This document shows, one piece after another, positions 1 through 7,815 of a DNA stretch of 64,000 nt; position 1 is the stretch's first letter; every line of letters begins with the position of its first letter. The translations under genes were made by a program, and so were the position numbers. The notes under the pieces are model-generated. The model saw nothing but the letters and a program-made list of their open reading frames with translations, was not told the origin of the DNA and ran no database searches. Source of the stretch: PNAI01 sp035574295 (GTDB taxonomy: Bacteria > Pseudomonadota > Alphaproteobacteria > Rhizobiales > Xanthobacteraceae); the NCBI GenBank assembly GCA_035574295.1, contig DATLYX010000010.1:25147-89146 (forward strand), read 5' to 3'.

Positions 1-128
1 GCGTGCCCAAGGGCCGCCTGGGCGAGCCGGAGGATCTCGCCGGGCCTCTTCTGTTTCTTGCCTCGCGCGCCTCGGATTTCTACACCGGCCATATTCTCTA
101 TGCCGACGGCGGATATACCGCCGGCTGA
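1..128 (+). CDS. SDR-family oxidoreductase, C-terminal end (partial)
   Basis: The last 41 codons of a gene that begins before the window; the reading frame starts at base 3 and ends with TGA at 126-128. The tail reads GRLGEPEDLAGPLLFLAS, then a YTGH segment and a final YADGG block. This is the conserved C-terminal pattern of classical short-chain dehydrogenases/reductases (G-x-P-E-D/E, then ADGG). Cofactor and catalytic residues lie upstream and cannot be seen. It precedes a 3-hydroxyacyl-CoA dehydrogenase on the same strand, so an acyl or aromatic catabolic role is possible, but the substrate is unknown. Confidence 0.8.
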   Translation, partial: VPKGRLGEPEDLAGPLLFLASRASDFYTGHILYADGGYTAG

Positions 129-244
129 TGCGCGGCATACTGTCGGCGCCTTGTGCGCTCTTGGGTCTGTATCCGCCGGCTGGGATCAAGGAGCAGGCGG
201 GCCATCTGTGGTGCATTGGCATTGAGTGAATCGGAGCGTTGAGC

Positions 245-1147
245 GTGAGCAAGGCGAAGATTGCGGTGGTCGGGGCCGGGCTGATGGGCCACGGCATCGC
301 GCAGGTGTTCGCGCTTGCCGGGCATGAGGTCACCATCACCGATTCGGTGAAGGCCAATGTCGATTCGGCGCGAACGCGGATCGCGGCCAACCTGCGCGAT
401 CTCGGTGACGATGAAGCCGCGGTCGAGCGGGTGCGTCCGCTCACGGACTTGGCCGAGACGGTGCGCGGCGCCGATTTCGTGGTCGAGGCGGTGTCCGAGG
501 ATTTGCCGCTCAAGCAAAAACTGTTCGCCGAGATCGAAGCGCGCGTGCGGCCGGACACGATCCTCGCCAGCAACACCTCGGTCATCCCGATCACCAGAAT
601 CATGGAAGGCTTACGCGACCGCTCGCGCGCGCTCGGCACCCATTGGTGGAACCCGCCGTATCTCGTGCCGCTGGTGGAGGTGATCGGCACGCAATGGACC
701 TCGCAAAAGGCGATCGACTGGACGATGCAGCTGCACGCCGCGGTCGGAAAAAAGCCGGCGCATGTGAAGAAGGACGTGCCCGGCTTCATCGGCAACCGGT
801 TGCAGCATGCGCTGTGGCGGGAGGCGATTTCGCTGGTCGAGCACGGCGTCTGCGATGCGCAGACCGTGGACGAAGTGGTCAAAGCGGCGTTCGGCCGGCG
901 GCTTGCGGTGCTCGGGCCGCTGGAGAATGCCGACATGGTCGGCACCGATCTGACGCTCGCCATTCATAAGACGGTGCTGCCGGACATCGACGGCCGTCCC
1001 GGCCCTTCGCCCTATCTCGAGACGCTCGTGGCCGCCGGCAAGCTCGGATTCAAATCCGGCGAAGGGTTCCGCAAGTGGACGCCGGAGCAGCAGGCAGCGC
1101 TGCGGGCAAAGGTCTTGCAGCACCTCAAGCGGTCGCGTGACGATTAA
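245..1147 (+). CDS. 3-hydroxyacyl-CoA dehydrogenase family protein
   Basis: NAD-dependent dehydrogenase of about 300 residues, expected to oxidise a 3-hydroxyacyl-CoA or a related 3-hydroxy acid. The N-terminal Rossmann fold shows GAGLMGHGIAQ near residue 10. The NTS motif and the catalytic-His segment HWWNPP follow in mid-protein, and PGFIGNRLQ opens the C-terminal helical domain. I chose GTG at 245 because GGAG at 233-236 sits 8 nt upstream; TTG at 239 in the same frame would be too close. It lies 45 nt upstream of the ABC importer genes and is probably co-transcribed with them. The last 12 codons recur in degenerate form near 5.85 kb (see repeats). The substrate is not determinable here. 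Confidence 0.88.
   Translation: MSKAKIAVVGAGLMGHGIAQVFALAGHEVTITDSVKANVDSARTRIAANLRDLGDDEAAVERVRPLTDLAETVRGADFVVEAVSEDLPLKQKLFAEIEARVRPDTILASNTSVIPITRIMEGLRDRSRALGTHWWNPPYLVPLVEVIGTQWTSQKAIDWTMQLHAAVGKKPAHVKKDVPGFIGNRLQHALWREAISLVEHGVCDAQTVDEVVKAAFGRRLAVLGPLENADMVGTDLTLAIHKTVLPDIDGRPGPSPYLETLVAAGKLGFKSGEGFRKWTPEQQAALRAKVLQHLKRSRDD
1106..1142 (+). repeat. Copy 1 of a 37-bp imperfect direct repeat (dehydrogenase 3' end)
   Basis: This is the coding 3' end of the dehydrogenase (peptide VLQHLKRSRD). About 31 of 37 bases match 5853-5889, where the same frame reads VLQHLERSRD. The two copies bracket the five-gene ABC importer. Confidence 0.6.
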
Positions 1148-1192
1148 GGCATCAAAGTAAGGCACCGAAGCAGGACACGAAGGGAGAAAGTT

Positions 1193-2473
1193 ATGAAGCA
1201 ACGTCAAGGTTCGGTCTTCAGCCGGCGCCGCCTGCTCAAGGGTGGCGCGGCTGCTCTTGCAGCGCCGGCCGTGCTCAATGTGATCCCCGTCAACGCGCAA
1301 AGCCGCGTCATCAAGATCGGCCACGTCAGCCCGCGCACCGGCCCGCTGGCCGGTTTTGGCGAGGCCGATGGTTTCATTCTCGATCAGGTGCGTGGCCTGC
1401 TGACCAAGGGCCTGCAGGTGGGTGGCCGCACCTATCCGGTACAGATCATCAGCAAGGACAGCCAATCGAGCGGCAGTCGCGCCTCGGAAGTCGCCTCCGA
1501 CCTCATTCTCGGCGACAAGGTGGACCTGATCACGGCCGCCGGAACGCCCGATACCACCAACCCGGTGGCGGACAAGGCCGAGGTCAACGAGGTGCCCTGC
1601 GTCACCACCAATTGCCCTTGGCAGCCGTATTTCTTCGGCCGCAAGGGCGATCCCAAGAAGGGCTTCACCTGGACGTATCACTTCTTCTGGGGCCTGGAAG
1701 ACGTGATCGCCGCGTTTCTGGCGCTGTGGGACGGCGCACCGACCAACAAGGTGGTGGGCGGCCTGTTCCCCAATGACGCCGACGGCAATGCCTGGGGCGA
1801 TCCCAAGCTCGGTCTGCCGCCAGCGCTCGCCGCAGCCGGCTACAAGCTGATTGATCCCGGCCGCTACCAGGTGATGAACAACGATTTCAGTTCGCAGATT
1901 GCCGCCTTCAAGGCGGCGGGCGCCGAAATCGTCACCGGCAACATGATTCCGCCGGACTTTGCCACCTTCTGGTCGCAGGCCGCGCAGCAGGGATTCAGGC
2001 CCAAGATCGTCACCATCGGCAAGGCGCTCCTGTTCCCTTCAGTCATCAATTCGCTCGGCCCGCGTGGCCACGGCTTGACCACCGAGATTTGGTGGACGCC
2101 GAACCATCCATTCAAGTCGGGACTGACCGGCCAAAGCTCCGCGCAGCTCGCCAACGCCTATGTCAACGCGACCAAGCGGCCGTGGACGCAGCCGATCGGC
2201 TTCCAGCATGCGCTGTTCGAGGTGGCAATCGACGTGGTCAAGCGCGCCAAGAGCCTCAACTCCAAGGGAATCCTGAATTCCATCATTGCCACCGACTACA
2301 AGTCCATCGTTGGGCCGGTGAAATGGACCGGCCAGCCGGTCAAGAACGTATGCAAGACTCCGCTGGTCGCCGGCCAGTGGCAACGCAAGGGCGATCGCTT
2401 CGAGCTCGTCATCACCGCGAATCGTCCGGCGCCGGAAATTCCCGTCGGAGGCAAGCTCGAACTCTTGAGCTGA
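1193..2473 (+). CDS. ABC transporter substrate-binding protein (Leu/Ile/Val or amide family)
   Basis: Periplasmic binding protein of 426 residues that should capture an amino acid, amide, urea-like or small aromatic solute for the adjacent permease. The N-terminus has a twin-arginine-type signal (SRRRLLKGG, then an Ala-rich stretch ending near VNAQS), suggesting Tat export. IKIGHVSPRTGPLAGFGE starts the mature type-1 periplasmic-binding fold. A good Shine-Dalgarno sequence (AGGGAG at 1181-1186) precedes ATG 1193. It is first of a five-gene cassette in classical order: binding protein, LivG, LivF, LivH, LivM. Neighbouring catabolic enzymes hint at an organic acid or aromatic ligand; this is inference. 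Confidence 0.9.
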   Translation: MKQRQGSVFSRRRLLKGGAAALAAPAVLNVIPVNAQSRVIKIGHVSPRTGPLAGFGEADGFILDQVRGLLTKGLQVGGRTYPVQIISKDSQSSGSRASEVASDLILGDKVDLITAAGTPDTTNPVADKAEVNEVPCVTTNCPWQPYFFGRKGDPKKGFTWTYHFFWGLEDVIAAFLALWDGAPTNKVVGGLFPNDADGNAWGDPKLGLPPALAAAGYKLIDPGRYQVMNNDFSSQIAAFKAAGAEIVTGNMIPPDFATFWSQAAQQGFRPKIVTIGKALLFPSVINSLGPRGHGLTTEIWWTPNHPFKSGLTGQSSAQLANAYVNATKRPWTQPIGFQHALFEVAIDVVKRAKSLNSKGILNSIIATDYKSIVGPVKWTGQPVKNVCKTPLVAGQWQRKGDRFELVITANRPAPEIPVGGKLELLS

Positions 2474-2486
2474 TCTCTTGCCGTCC

Positions 2487-3215
2487 ATGGCCCCGATCCT
2501 GGCGCTGGAACGAATTTCGAAGCGGTTCGGGGCCGTGGTGATTGCGCATGCGATTGACCTTGCGCTTGCGCCCGGCGAGGCGCTCGGCATCATCGGGCCG
2601 AACGGCGCGGGCAAGACCACCCTGTTCGGGATCATGTCGGGCACGGTGGTGTCCGACGCCGGCCGGGTCCTGTTCGCCGGCGAAGATATCACGGCGGAGC
2701 CGCCCGAGCGGCGCTGCCGCCGGGGATTGGCACGTGCGTTTCAGATCCCGCAGCCGTTCTCCGGCATGACGGTGTTCGAGAATCTCGTGGTGGCAGCCGC
2801 ATTCGGCGCGGGCAAGCGGGAGCGAGAGGTTTATGACCGCTGCGCCGAACTGTTGGTGCAATGCGGCTTGGCTGACAAAGCCAACCGCCGCGCCGGCACA
2901 CTTACCCTGCTCGACCGCAAGCGGCTCGAGCTTGCACGCGCGCTTGCCACCGAGCCGCGCGTGCTGCTGCTCGATGAAGTGGCCGGCGGTCTCGTCGAAC
3001 ATGAGACGGCGGCGTTGGTCGATCTGGTCATGCAGGTGCGCGCGCGCGGCGTCTCGCTGATTTGGATCGAGCATGTGGTGCATGCATTGTTGGCCACGGT
3101 CGATCGTGTGGTGGTGTTGCACGCCGGCAGTCTGATCGCCGAAGGCGAACCGCACGAGGTGATCCGCCGCCCTGAGGTGCGGGAAATCTACATGGGGATC
3201 GAGGCCGATGCCTAA
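2487..3215 (+). CDS. Branched-chain-type ABC transporter ATP-binding protein (LivG-like)
   Basis: Cytoplasmic ATPase subunit of the Liv/HAAT importer, about 242 residues. Walker A is GPNGAGKTT near residue 40 and Walker B is VLLLDE, followed by a switch His (WIEHV). The signature motif is odd: where LivG proteins normally read like YGxQRRLE, this one reads LLDRKRLELARAL, without the usual glycine-glutamine pair. The start is ATG 2487; TTG 2478 in frame is an alternative and neither has a strong ribosome-binding site. The 3' end overlaps the LivF-like gene by 8 nt, so translation is probably coupled. Confidence 0.88.
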   Translation: MAPILALERISKRFGAVVIAHAIDLALAPGEALGIIGPNGAGKTTLFGIMSGTVVSDAGRVLFAGEDITAEPPERRCRRGLARAFQIPQPFSGMTVFENLVVAAAFGAGKREREVYDRCAELLVQCGLADKANRRAGTLTLLDRKRLELARALATEPRVLLLDEVAGGLVEHETAALVDLVMQVRARGVSLIWIEHVVHALLATVDRVVVLHAGSLIAEGEPHEVIRRPEVREIYMGIEADA

Positions 3216-3912
3216 ACCCCTGCTGGAAGTGCAGGCGCTCGACGCCTACTACGGCGACTTCCAGGCCTTGTTCGATGTCTCCTTAAGCATCGAGGAAGGC
3301 GCCATTACTGCCATCATCGGCGCCAATGGGGCGGGCAAGAGCACATTGCTCAAATGCATCGCCGGCGCAATGCCGGCGCGCCGCGAGGCAATCATCTTCG
3401 ACAACCAGGCCATCGGCGGCGAGCCGGCCCATCGCGTGCTGGCGCGCGGCATTGCGCTCGTGCCCGAGGGGCGGCGGCTGTTCCCCTCGCTGACGGTAGA
3501 GGAGAATCTGTTGATCGGCGGCCAGAGCGGCCGGCCCGGTCCCTGGAATTTGGCCCGCGTCTATCAATTGTTTCCGCGCTTGGCAGAACGCGCGCATGTT
3601 CTTGCCCCGGCGTTGTCCGGCGGCGAGCAGCAGATGGCCGCAATTGGCCGCGCGCTGATGTCCAACCCGCGCCTGCTCTTGTGCGATGAGATCAGCCTCG
3701 GCCTTGCTCCCATCGTCATCCGCGATATTTATGCCAACTTGCCGCTCCTTGTCGCCGAGGGGCTTTCGCTCGTCGTCGTAGAACAGGACATCGTGCAGGC
3801 GCTCAGAGCCGCCCGCCAGGTCTATTGCCTGCAAAAGGGTCGGGTGGCGCTTGCTGGAGAGGCGAGCGCGCTGACGCGCGAAAAAATCTCCGCTGCCTAT
3901 TTCGGAGTGTGA
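3208..3912 (+). CDS. Branched-chain-type ABC transporter ATP-binding protein (LivF-like)
   Basis: Second ATPase subunit of the same importer, 234 residues, the usual LivF length. Walker A is GANGAGKST near residue 37, the Q-loop region reads VPEGRRLFPSLTVEENL, the signature is LSGGEQQM, and Walker B is LLLCDEISLGL. All catalytic elements are intact, unlike the LivG-like partner. ATG 3208 lies inside the end of the previous gene, and the next gene starts 1 nt after the stop, so the cassette is tightly packed. Confidence 0.92.
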   Translation: MPKPLLEVQALDAYYGDFQALFDVSLSIEEGAITAIIGANGAGKSTLLKCIAGAMPARREAIIFDNQAIGGEPAHRVLARGIALVPEGRRLFPSLTVEENLLIGGQSGRPGPWNLARVYQLFPRLAERAHVLAPALSGGEQQMAAIGRALMSNPRLLLCDEISLGLAPIVIRDIYANLPLLVAEGLSLVVVEQDIVQALRAARQVYCLQKGRVALAGEASALTREKISAAYFGV

Positions 3913-3913
3913 C

Positions 3914-4783
3914 ATGGAATGGGTCAATACCATCCTGCAAGGAATCCTGCTCGGCGGCCTTTACGCCATGTTCGCGGCAGGGTTGGCGCTGATCTTCGGC
4001 ATCATGCAGCTCGTCAATATCGCGCACGGCGACCTCATCGTGCTTGCCGCCTATATCGCCCTTCTCGTCACAGAAGCGCTGGGGCTCAATCCGCTGCTTT
4101 CGCTTGTGATCGTTGTGCCGGTGATGGCGCTGCTCGGCTATCTGTTGCAGCGCGGCCTGCTCAACCGCACGCTGGGAAATGATCTTCTGCCCCCTTTGCT
4201 GGTGACTTTTGGCCTTTCGGTCATCATCCAAAACGGTCTGCTGGAGCTGTTCACCGCCGACAGCCGCAAACTACAAGCCGGCGCCATCGAGGTGGCGAGC
4301 ATTCAGCTCGGCGGCGGTCTTGCAGTGGGAATCCTGCCGCTCATCCAATTCGTGGTGGCGGTAACAGTGATCGCGGCTCTGCAATGGTTGTTCTACCATA
4401 CCGCGCTCGGGCGCGCGTTCCGCGCCACCTCCGATGACCAGGCGGTGGCCCAGCTCGTCGGTCTCGACAACCGGCACATCTTCGCCCTGGCCATGGCGCT
4501 CTCGCTTGCGGTCGTGGCCATCGCCGGCGTGTTTTTGGCAGTGCGCGCCAATTTCGACCCGACGATCGGCCCGGCGCGGCTCATTTTTGGGTTCGAGGCG
4601 GTGATCATGGGCGGCCTCGGCAGCATGTGGGGTACGCTCGTGGGCGGCATCATTCTTGGCGTAGCGCAGACGGTAGGGGCCAAGCTCGATCCCGGCTGGA
4701 ATTTGCTTGCCGGGCATCTCGCCTTTCTCACCGTTCTTGCATTGCGGCCCGGCGGGCTGTTCCCCAAGGTGCAACAGCGATGA
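3914..4783 (+). CDS. Branched-chain-type ABC transporter permease (LivH-like)
   Basis: Inner-membrane permease of 289 residues with about eight hydrophobic segments. The N-terminal pattern ILQGILLGGLYAMFAAGLAL and the block around QLVNIAHGD are typical of LivH. A glycine-rich EAVIMGGLGSMWGT segment in the C-terminal part matches the conserved coupling region that contacts the ATPases. Its stop overlaps the next start (ATGA at 4780-4783). Confidence 0.9.
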   Translation: MEWVNTILQGILLGGLYAMFAAGLALIFGIMQLVNIAHGDLIVLAAYIALLVTEALGLNPLLSLVIVVPVMALLGYLLQRGLLNRTLGNDLLPPLLVTFGLSVIIQNGLLELFTADSRKLQAGAIEVASIQLGGGLAVGILPLIQFVVAVTVIAALQWLFYHTALGRAFRATSDDQAVAQLVGLDNRHIFALAMALSLAVVAIAGVFLAVRANFDPTIGPARLIFGFEAVIMGGLGSMWGTLVGGIILGVAQTVGAKLDPGWNLLAGHLAFLTVLALRPGGLFPKVQQR

Positions 4784-5823
4784 ACGTGCGTGTCGAACAC
4801 GCAACGCCGTCGAGCCGCGTCGGGTTGGCGCTGAGCGCGCTGACCCTTGTTGCGTTGCTGGCCGCGCCGTTGTGGGCCGATCGCCAGGAGCTGCGGCTGC
4901 TCGCGGAGATGTATGCCTATGTCGCCTTGGCCAGCTTGTGGAATCTGCTCGCAGGCTATGGCGGGCTGATTTCGGTGGGTCAGCAGGCCTACGTAGGGCT
5001 CGGAGCCTATCTCTTGTTTGCGCTCTCCATGCTCGCCGGTGTGCATCCGCTGCTCGCCATTCCCATCGCCGGTCTTGTGGCGGCCATCGTTTCGCTACCC
5101 GTAGCCGCGCTGATCTTCCGTCTGCGCGGGCACTATTTCGCCATCGGCACTTGGGTGGTGGCGGAGGTGTTCCGCCTGCTTGCCTCGCAGGTTTCGGCAT
5201 TGCAAGGCGGCTCCGGCACCAGTCTGCCCGCCGATATCGTGCTGTCGATCGCCCCGACGCGGCAATTGCGCGAATTCTTCATTTACTGGATCGCCCTGGC
5301 CTTGATGGTGGCCGTGGTGGGCGGGATCGTGCTGCTCTTGCGTTCCCGCTACGGTTTGGCGCTGACAGCCATCCGCGACAACGAACTCAGCGCGCGCAGC
5401 AACGGCGTGGATGTCGCGCGCATCAAATATGTCATTTATGTGCTGTGCGCCCTCGGCACCGCGCTGGTGGGAGCGCTGGTGTTTCTGCAAAAGCAGCGCA
5501 TCTCGCCCGATACCGCATTCTCGGTCAACGATTGGACCGCGTTCGTGATTTTCATCACTGTCATCGGCGGACTTGGTCGCATCGAAGGGCCGATCATCGG
5601 CACCATTCTCTTTTTTGTGCTGCGGCAGAGCTTTGCCGATCTCGGCGCGTTTTATCTGCTGATGCTGGGAGCGGTGGCGATCGGCGTGATGCTGAAAGCC
5701 CCGCAGGGTTTGTGGGGACTGCTCGTCGAGCGTTTCGGCTGGCAGATGTTCCCCCTGGAGCGACGCTTGGTGATGAACGGCGAGCGCACCTTGCCAGGCA
5801 GCATCCGCGCGCCGACCAACTGA
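4780..5823 (+). CDS. Branched-chain-type ABC transporter permease (LivM-like)
   Basis: Second inner-membrane permease, 347 residues. The ATG at 4780 overlaps the LivH-like stop codon. Hydrophobic segments begin near residue 15; the LivM hallmark YGGLISVGQQAYVGLGAY lies around residue 60, and RLRGHYFAIGTW and a VIGGLGRIEGPIIG coupling segment follow. It completes the importer. About 115 nt of non-coding sequence separates it from the hydrolase gene, and this gap contains the degenerate copy of the dehydrogenase 3' end. Confidence 0.9.
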   Translation: MNVRVEHATPSSRVGLALSALTLVALLAAPLWADRQELRLLAEMYAYVALASLWNLLAGYGGLISVGQQAYVGLGAYLLFALSMLAGVHPLLAIPIAGLVAAIVSLPVAALIFRLRGHYFAIGTWVVAEVFRLLASQVSALQGGSGTSLPADIVLSIAPTRQLREFFIYWIALALMVAVVGGIVLLLRSRYGLALTAIRDNELSARSNGVDVARIKYVIYVLCALGTALVGALVFLQKQRISPDTAFSVNDWTAFVIFITVIGGLGRIEGPIIGTILFFVLRQSFADLGAFYLLMLGAVAIGVMLKAPQGLWGLLVERFGWQMFPLERRLVMNGERTLPGSIRAPTN

Positions 5824-5852
5824 CCGCCACGCCGTCTTCGGAAGTGTCTGCT

Positions 5853-5889
5853 GCAAGGGTCTTGCAACACCTTGAACGGTCGCGCGACA
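5853..5889 (+). repeat. Copy 2 of the 37-bp imperfect direct repeat
   Basis: Matches 1106-1142 at about 31 of 37 positions and would encode VLQHLERSRD in the matching frame. No intact gene covers it. It lies between livM and the hydrolase and looks like a remnant of a second dehydrogenase 3' end. Confidence 0.55.
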
Positions 5890-5938
5890 CTTGGCACGGC
5901 ACCAACAGACAGTGCATCGACAGTGCAGGGAGAAGGGC

Positions 5939-7192
5939 ATGAATTACCAGCCAAAGCCGGACACCACGCTGCGCGGCGAGCCGCATGTGCGCCGTTTCGA
6001 CGAGCAGCGTTGGCTCATCGACAACATCATCCGCGCCAACGGCATCGACTGGGACCAGCCGCGCTCGATCTACATCCAGATGCCCTGCGGGCTCGAGGCC
6101 AATGCGGATTTCGCCGGCATCCGCGAGCGCGTCAAACGCATGGCCGACATCGGGCCGGCGTTCGAGGCGGTGGCGCGGCGGCGCGAGGCCAAGGCCAAGG
6201 CGGCCGAGGAAGCCGGCAATCTGGTCACCGCGCGCGACAACTATTTTATGGCCGCGGTGCATTGGGGTGCCGCGCAATGGCCCTACGACCAGAACAACGA
6301 AACCAACATCGCCTATAACAACAAGAAACGCGAGTGTTATACGAAATACGCCGCGCTCGCCGACCATCGCGTGGAGGCGGCCTGGATTCCGTTCGAGGGC
6401 AAGGCGATCCCGGCCTGGTTCCATCTGCCGCCGAACTACAGCGGCGGCCGCATTCCGGCGGTGATCGCCATCCCCGGCATGGACAGCTACAAGGAAATCC
6501 AGGTCGCGCTCTACGGCGACCGCTTCCTCAACCGCGGCCTTGCCGTGCTCGCCATCGACGGGCCCGGGCAGTACGAGGCGCCCATGCTCGGCATCTATTA
6601 CACGACCGAACGCTGGATGAAGGTCGGCAAGCCGATCGTGGATTGGCTCGCCGCCCGGCCGGAGATCGATGCGGAGCGCGTCGCCGTGTCGGGCACGAGC
6701 TTCGGCACCTTCTTCGGCACCATCCTCACCGCGCACGAGCCGCGCATCAAGGCCTGCGCGGTAATGTCTGTGTGCCACGAGCCGGGCGGCGAGACGATTT
6801 TCCAGCAGGCCTCGCCCACCTTCAAAAAGCGCTTCATGTACATGTCCGGCATCACCGACGAGGCGGAATTCGACCGCTTCCGGCAGACCATCACCTGGGA
6901 GGGGCACGCTGAAAGGATTCGCGCGCCGTATCTGTGCGTGGCCGGCGAGTTCGACGAATTGAGCCCGATCGAACATTCACTGCGGCTCGTCAAATCGGTG
7001 CAGGGCCCGAAGCAGATGGTGGTGTACCAGGATTCGCGGCACTCGGTCGGCAACGTGCCGGCGGCCAATCTCGGGCCGTTCCCGCAGATTCTCGTGGCCG
7101 ACTGGATCGCCGACCGGCTCGCCGGCAAGCCGTTTGCGAACGAGCATTGGTTCGTGCGCGCCAACGGCCAGATCGACAAGACGCCGTTGTAG
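5939..7192 (+). CDS. Alpha/beta hydrolase (FrsA/DUF1100-like or pseudooxynicotine-hydrolase-like)
   Basis: Predicted cytoplasmic hydrolase of 417 residues. A helical N-terminal part of about 150 residues precedes an alpha/beta-hydrolase core. The oxyanion region is IAIPGMDSYKE, the nucleophile elbow is GTSFG (serine), and an acid/His region reads GEFDELSPIEHS and later DSRHSVG. This layout resembles FrsA-type esterases and C-C bond hydrolases such as dihydroxypseudooxynicotine hydrolase. ATG 5939 has a purine-rich site (GGGAGAAGGG) directly upstream. Its position behind a dehydrogenase and a solute importer suggests ring-cleavage product or ester hydrolysis. No export signal is visible. Confidence 0.8.
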   Translation: MNYQPKPDTTLRGEPHVRRFDEQRWLIDNIIRANGIDWDQPRSIYIQMPCGLEANADFAGIRERVKRMADIGPAFEAVARRREAKAKAAEEAGNLVTARDNYFMAAVHWGAAQWPYDQNNETNIAYNNKKRECYTKYAALADHRVEAAWIPFEGKAIPAWFHLPPNYSGGRIPAVIAIPGMDSYKEIQVALYGDRFLNRGLAVLAIDGPGQYEAPMLGIYYTTERWMKVGKPIVDWLAARPEIDAERVAVSGTSFGTFFGTILTAHEPRIKACAVMSVCHEPGGETIFQQASPTFKKRFMYMSGITDEAEFDRFRQTITWEGHAERIRAPYLCVAGEFDELSPIEHSLRLVKSVQGPKQMVVYQDSRHSVGNVPAANLGPFPQILVADWIADRLAGKPFANEHWFVRANGQIDKTPL

Positions 7193-7287
7193 CCATACCG
7201 TCTGGAAACGAGCGTCCCGGATGCGGACGACGTTTCATCCCGGCACGCCTGAACACATCCGTTGTCGTCGTCCTTGAGGTGATCTTC

Positions 7288-7755
7288 TCAACGCTGGGCC
7301 TTCATTGCGGAGAGGAACGTTGCCAGCAGGGGACGCTGACCCTTGGTGATTTTTCTCACCGCCGCTTCCGGTGCAAACCACGCCGCGCGATCGACCTCGG
7401 GAAATTCGCGCATCTGACCGGATTTGGGTGGCCATTCCATGGTGAACGTGTTGGACTTGAGCTGCCGCGGATCGAAATCGCCGCGCACCGCCCAGGCGTG
7501 AACGAGCTTGCCGTCCGGTTGTCGGAACACCCCGAGCGGCACATATTCCCCTTCCGGAACGAACCCCGTTTCTTCCGCGAATTCGCGCTTTGCGGCTTGC
7601 AACGGATCTTCACCGGGCTCGATCAGGCCCTTCGGGATCGACCATGCGCTGTCGTCTTTCCTGGCCCAGAACGGTCCGCCCGGATGAACCAGCAACACTT
7701 CGCAGGACGATCCGGCATCGCGGTACAAAAGAATCCCGGCTGACTGCTTCGTCAT
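7288..7755 (-). CDS. Nudix hydrolase
   Basis: Small pyrophosphohydrolase of 155 residues acting on an unidentified nucleoside-diphosphate-linked substrate. The Nudix box is complete: G at the start of GLIEPGED, then REFAEETGF (consensus G-x5-E-x7-R-E-U-x-E-E-x-G-U). An HPGGPFWARKDDSAW segment precedes it, as in DR1025/YfcD-like proteins. I chose the start at 7755 because a GGAGGAGG-type site lies just upstream; the open frame extends to 7812 but that part is not supported. It converges with the hydrolase and is transcribed with, or just after, the aminopeptidase (60 nt gap). Confidence 0.9.
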   Translation of the reverse strand: MTKQSAGILLYRDAGSSCEVLLVHPGGPFWARKDDSAWSIPKGLIEPGEDPLQAAKREFAEETGFVPEGEYVPLGVFRQPDGKLVHAWAVRGDFDPRQLKSNTFTMEWPPKSGQMREFPEVDRAAWFAPEAAVRKITKGQRPLLATFLSAMKAQR

Positions 7756-7815
7756 GACCCTCCTCCGCCTGTTACGCGGGGAGCCAGACCGCGCGGGCGC
7801 GCAATCGGGCACGAC

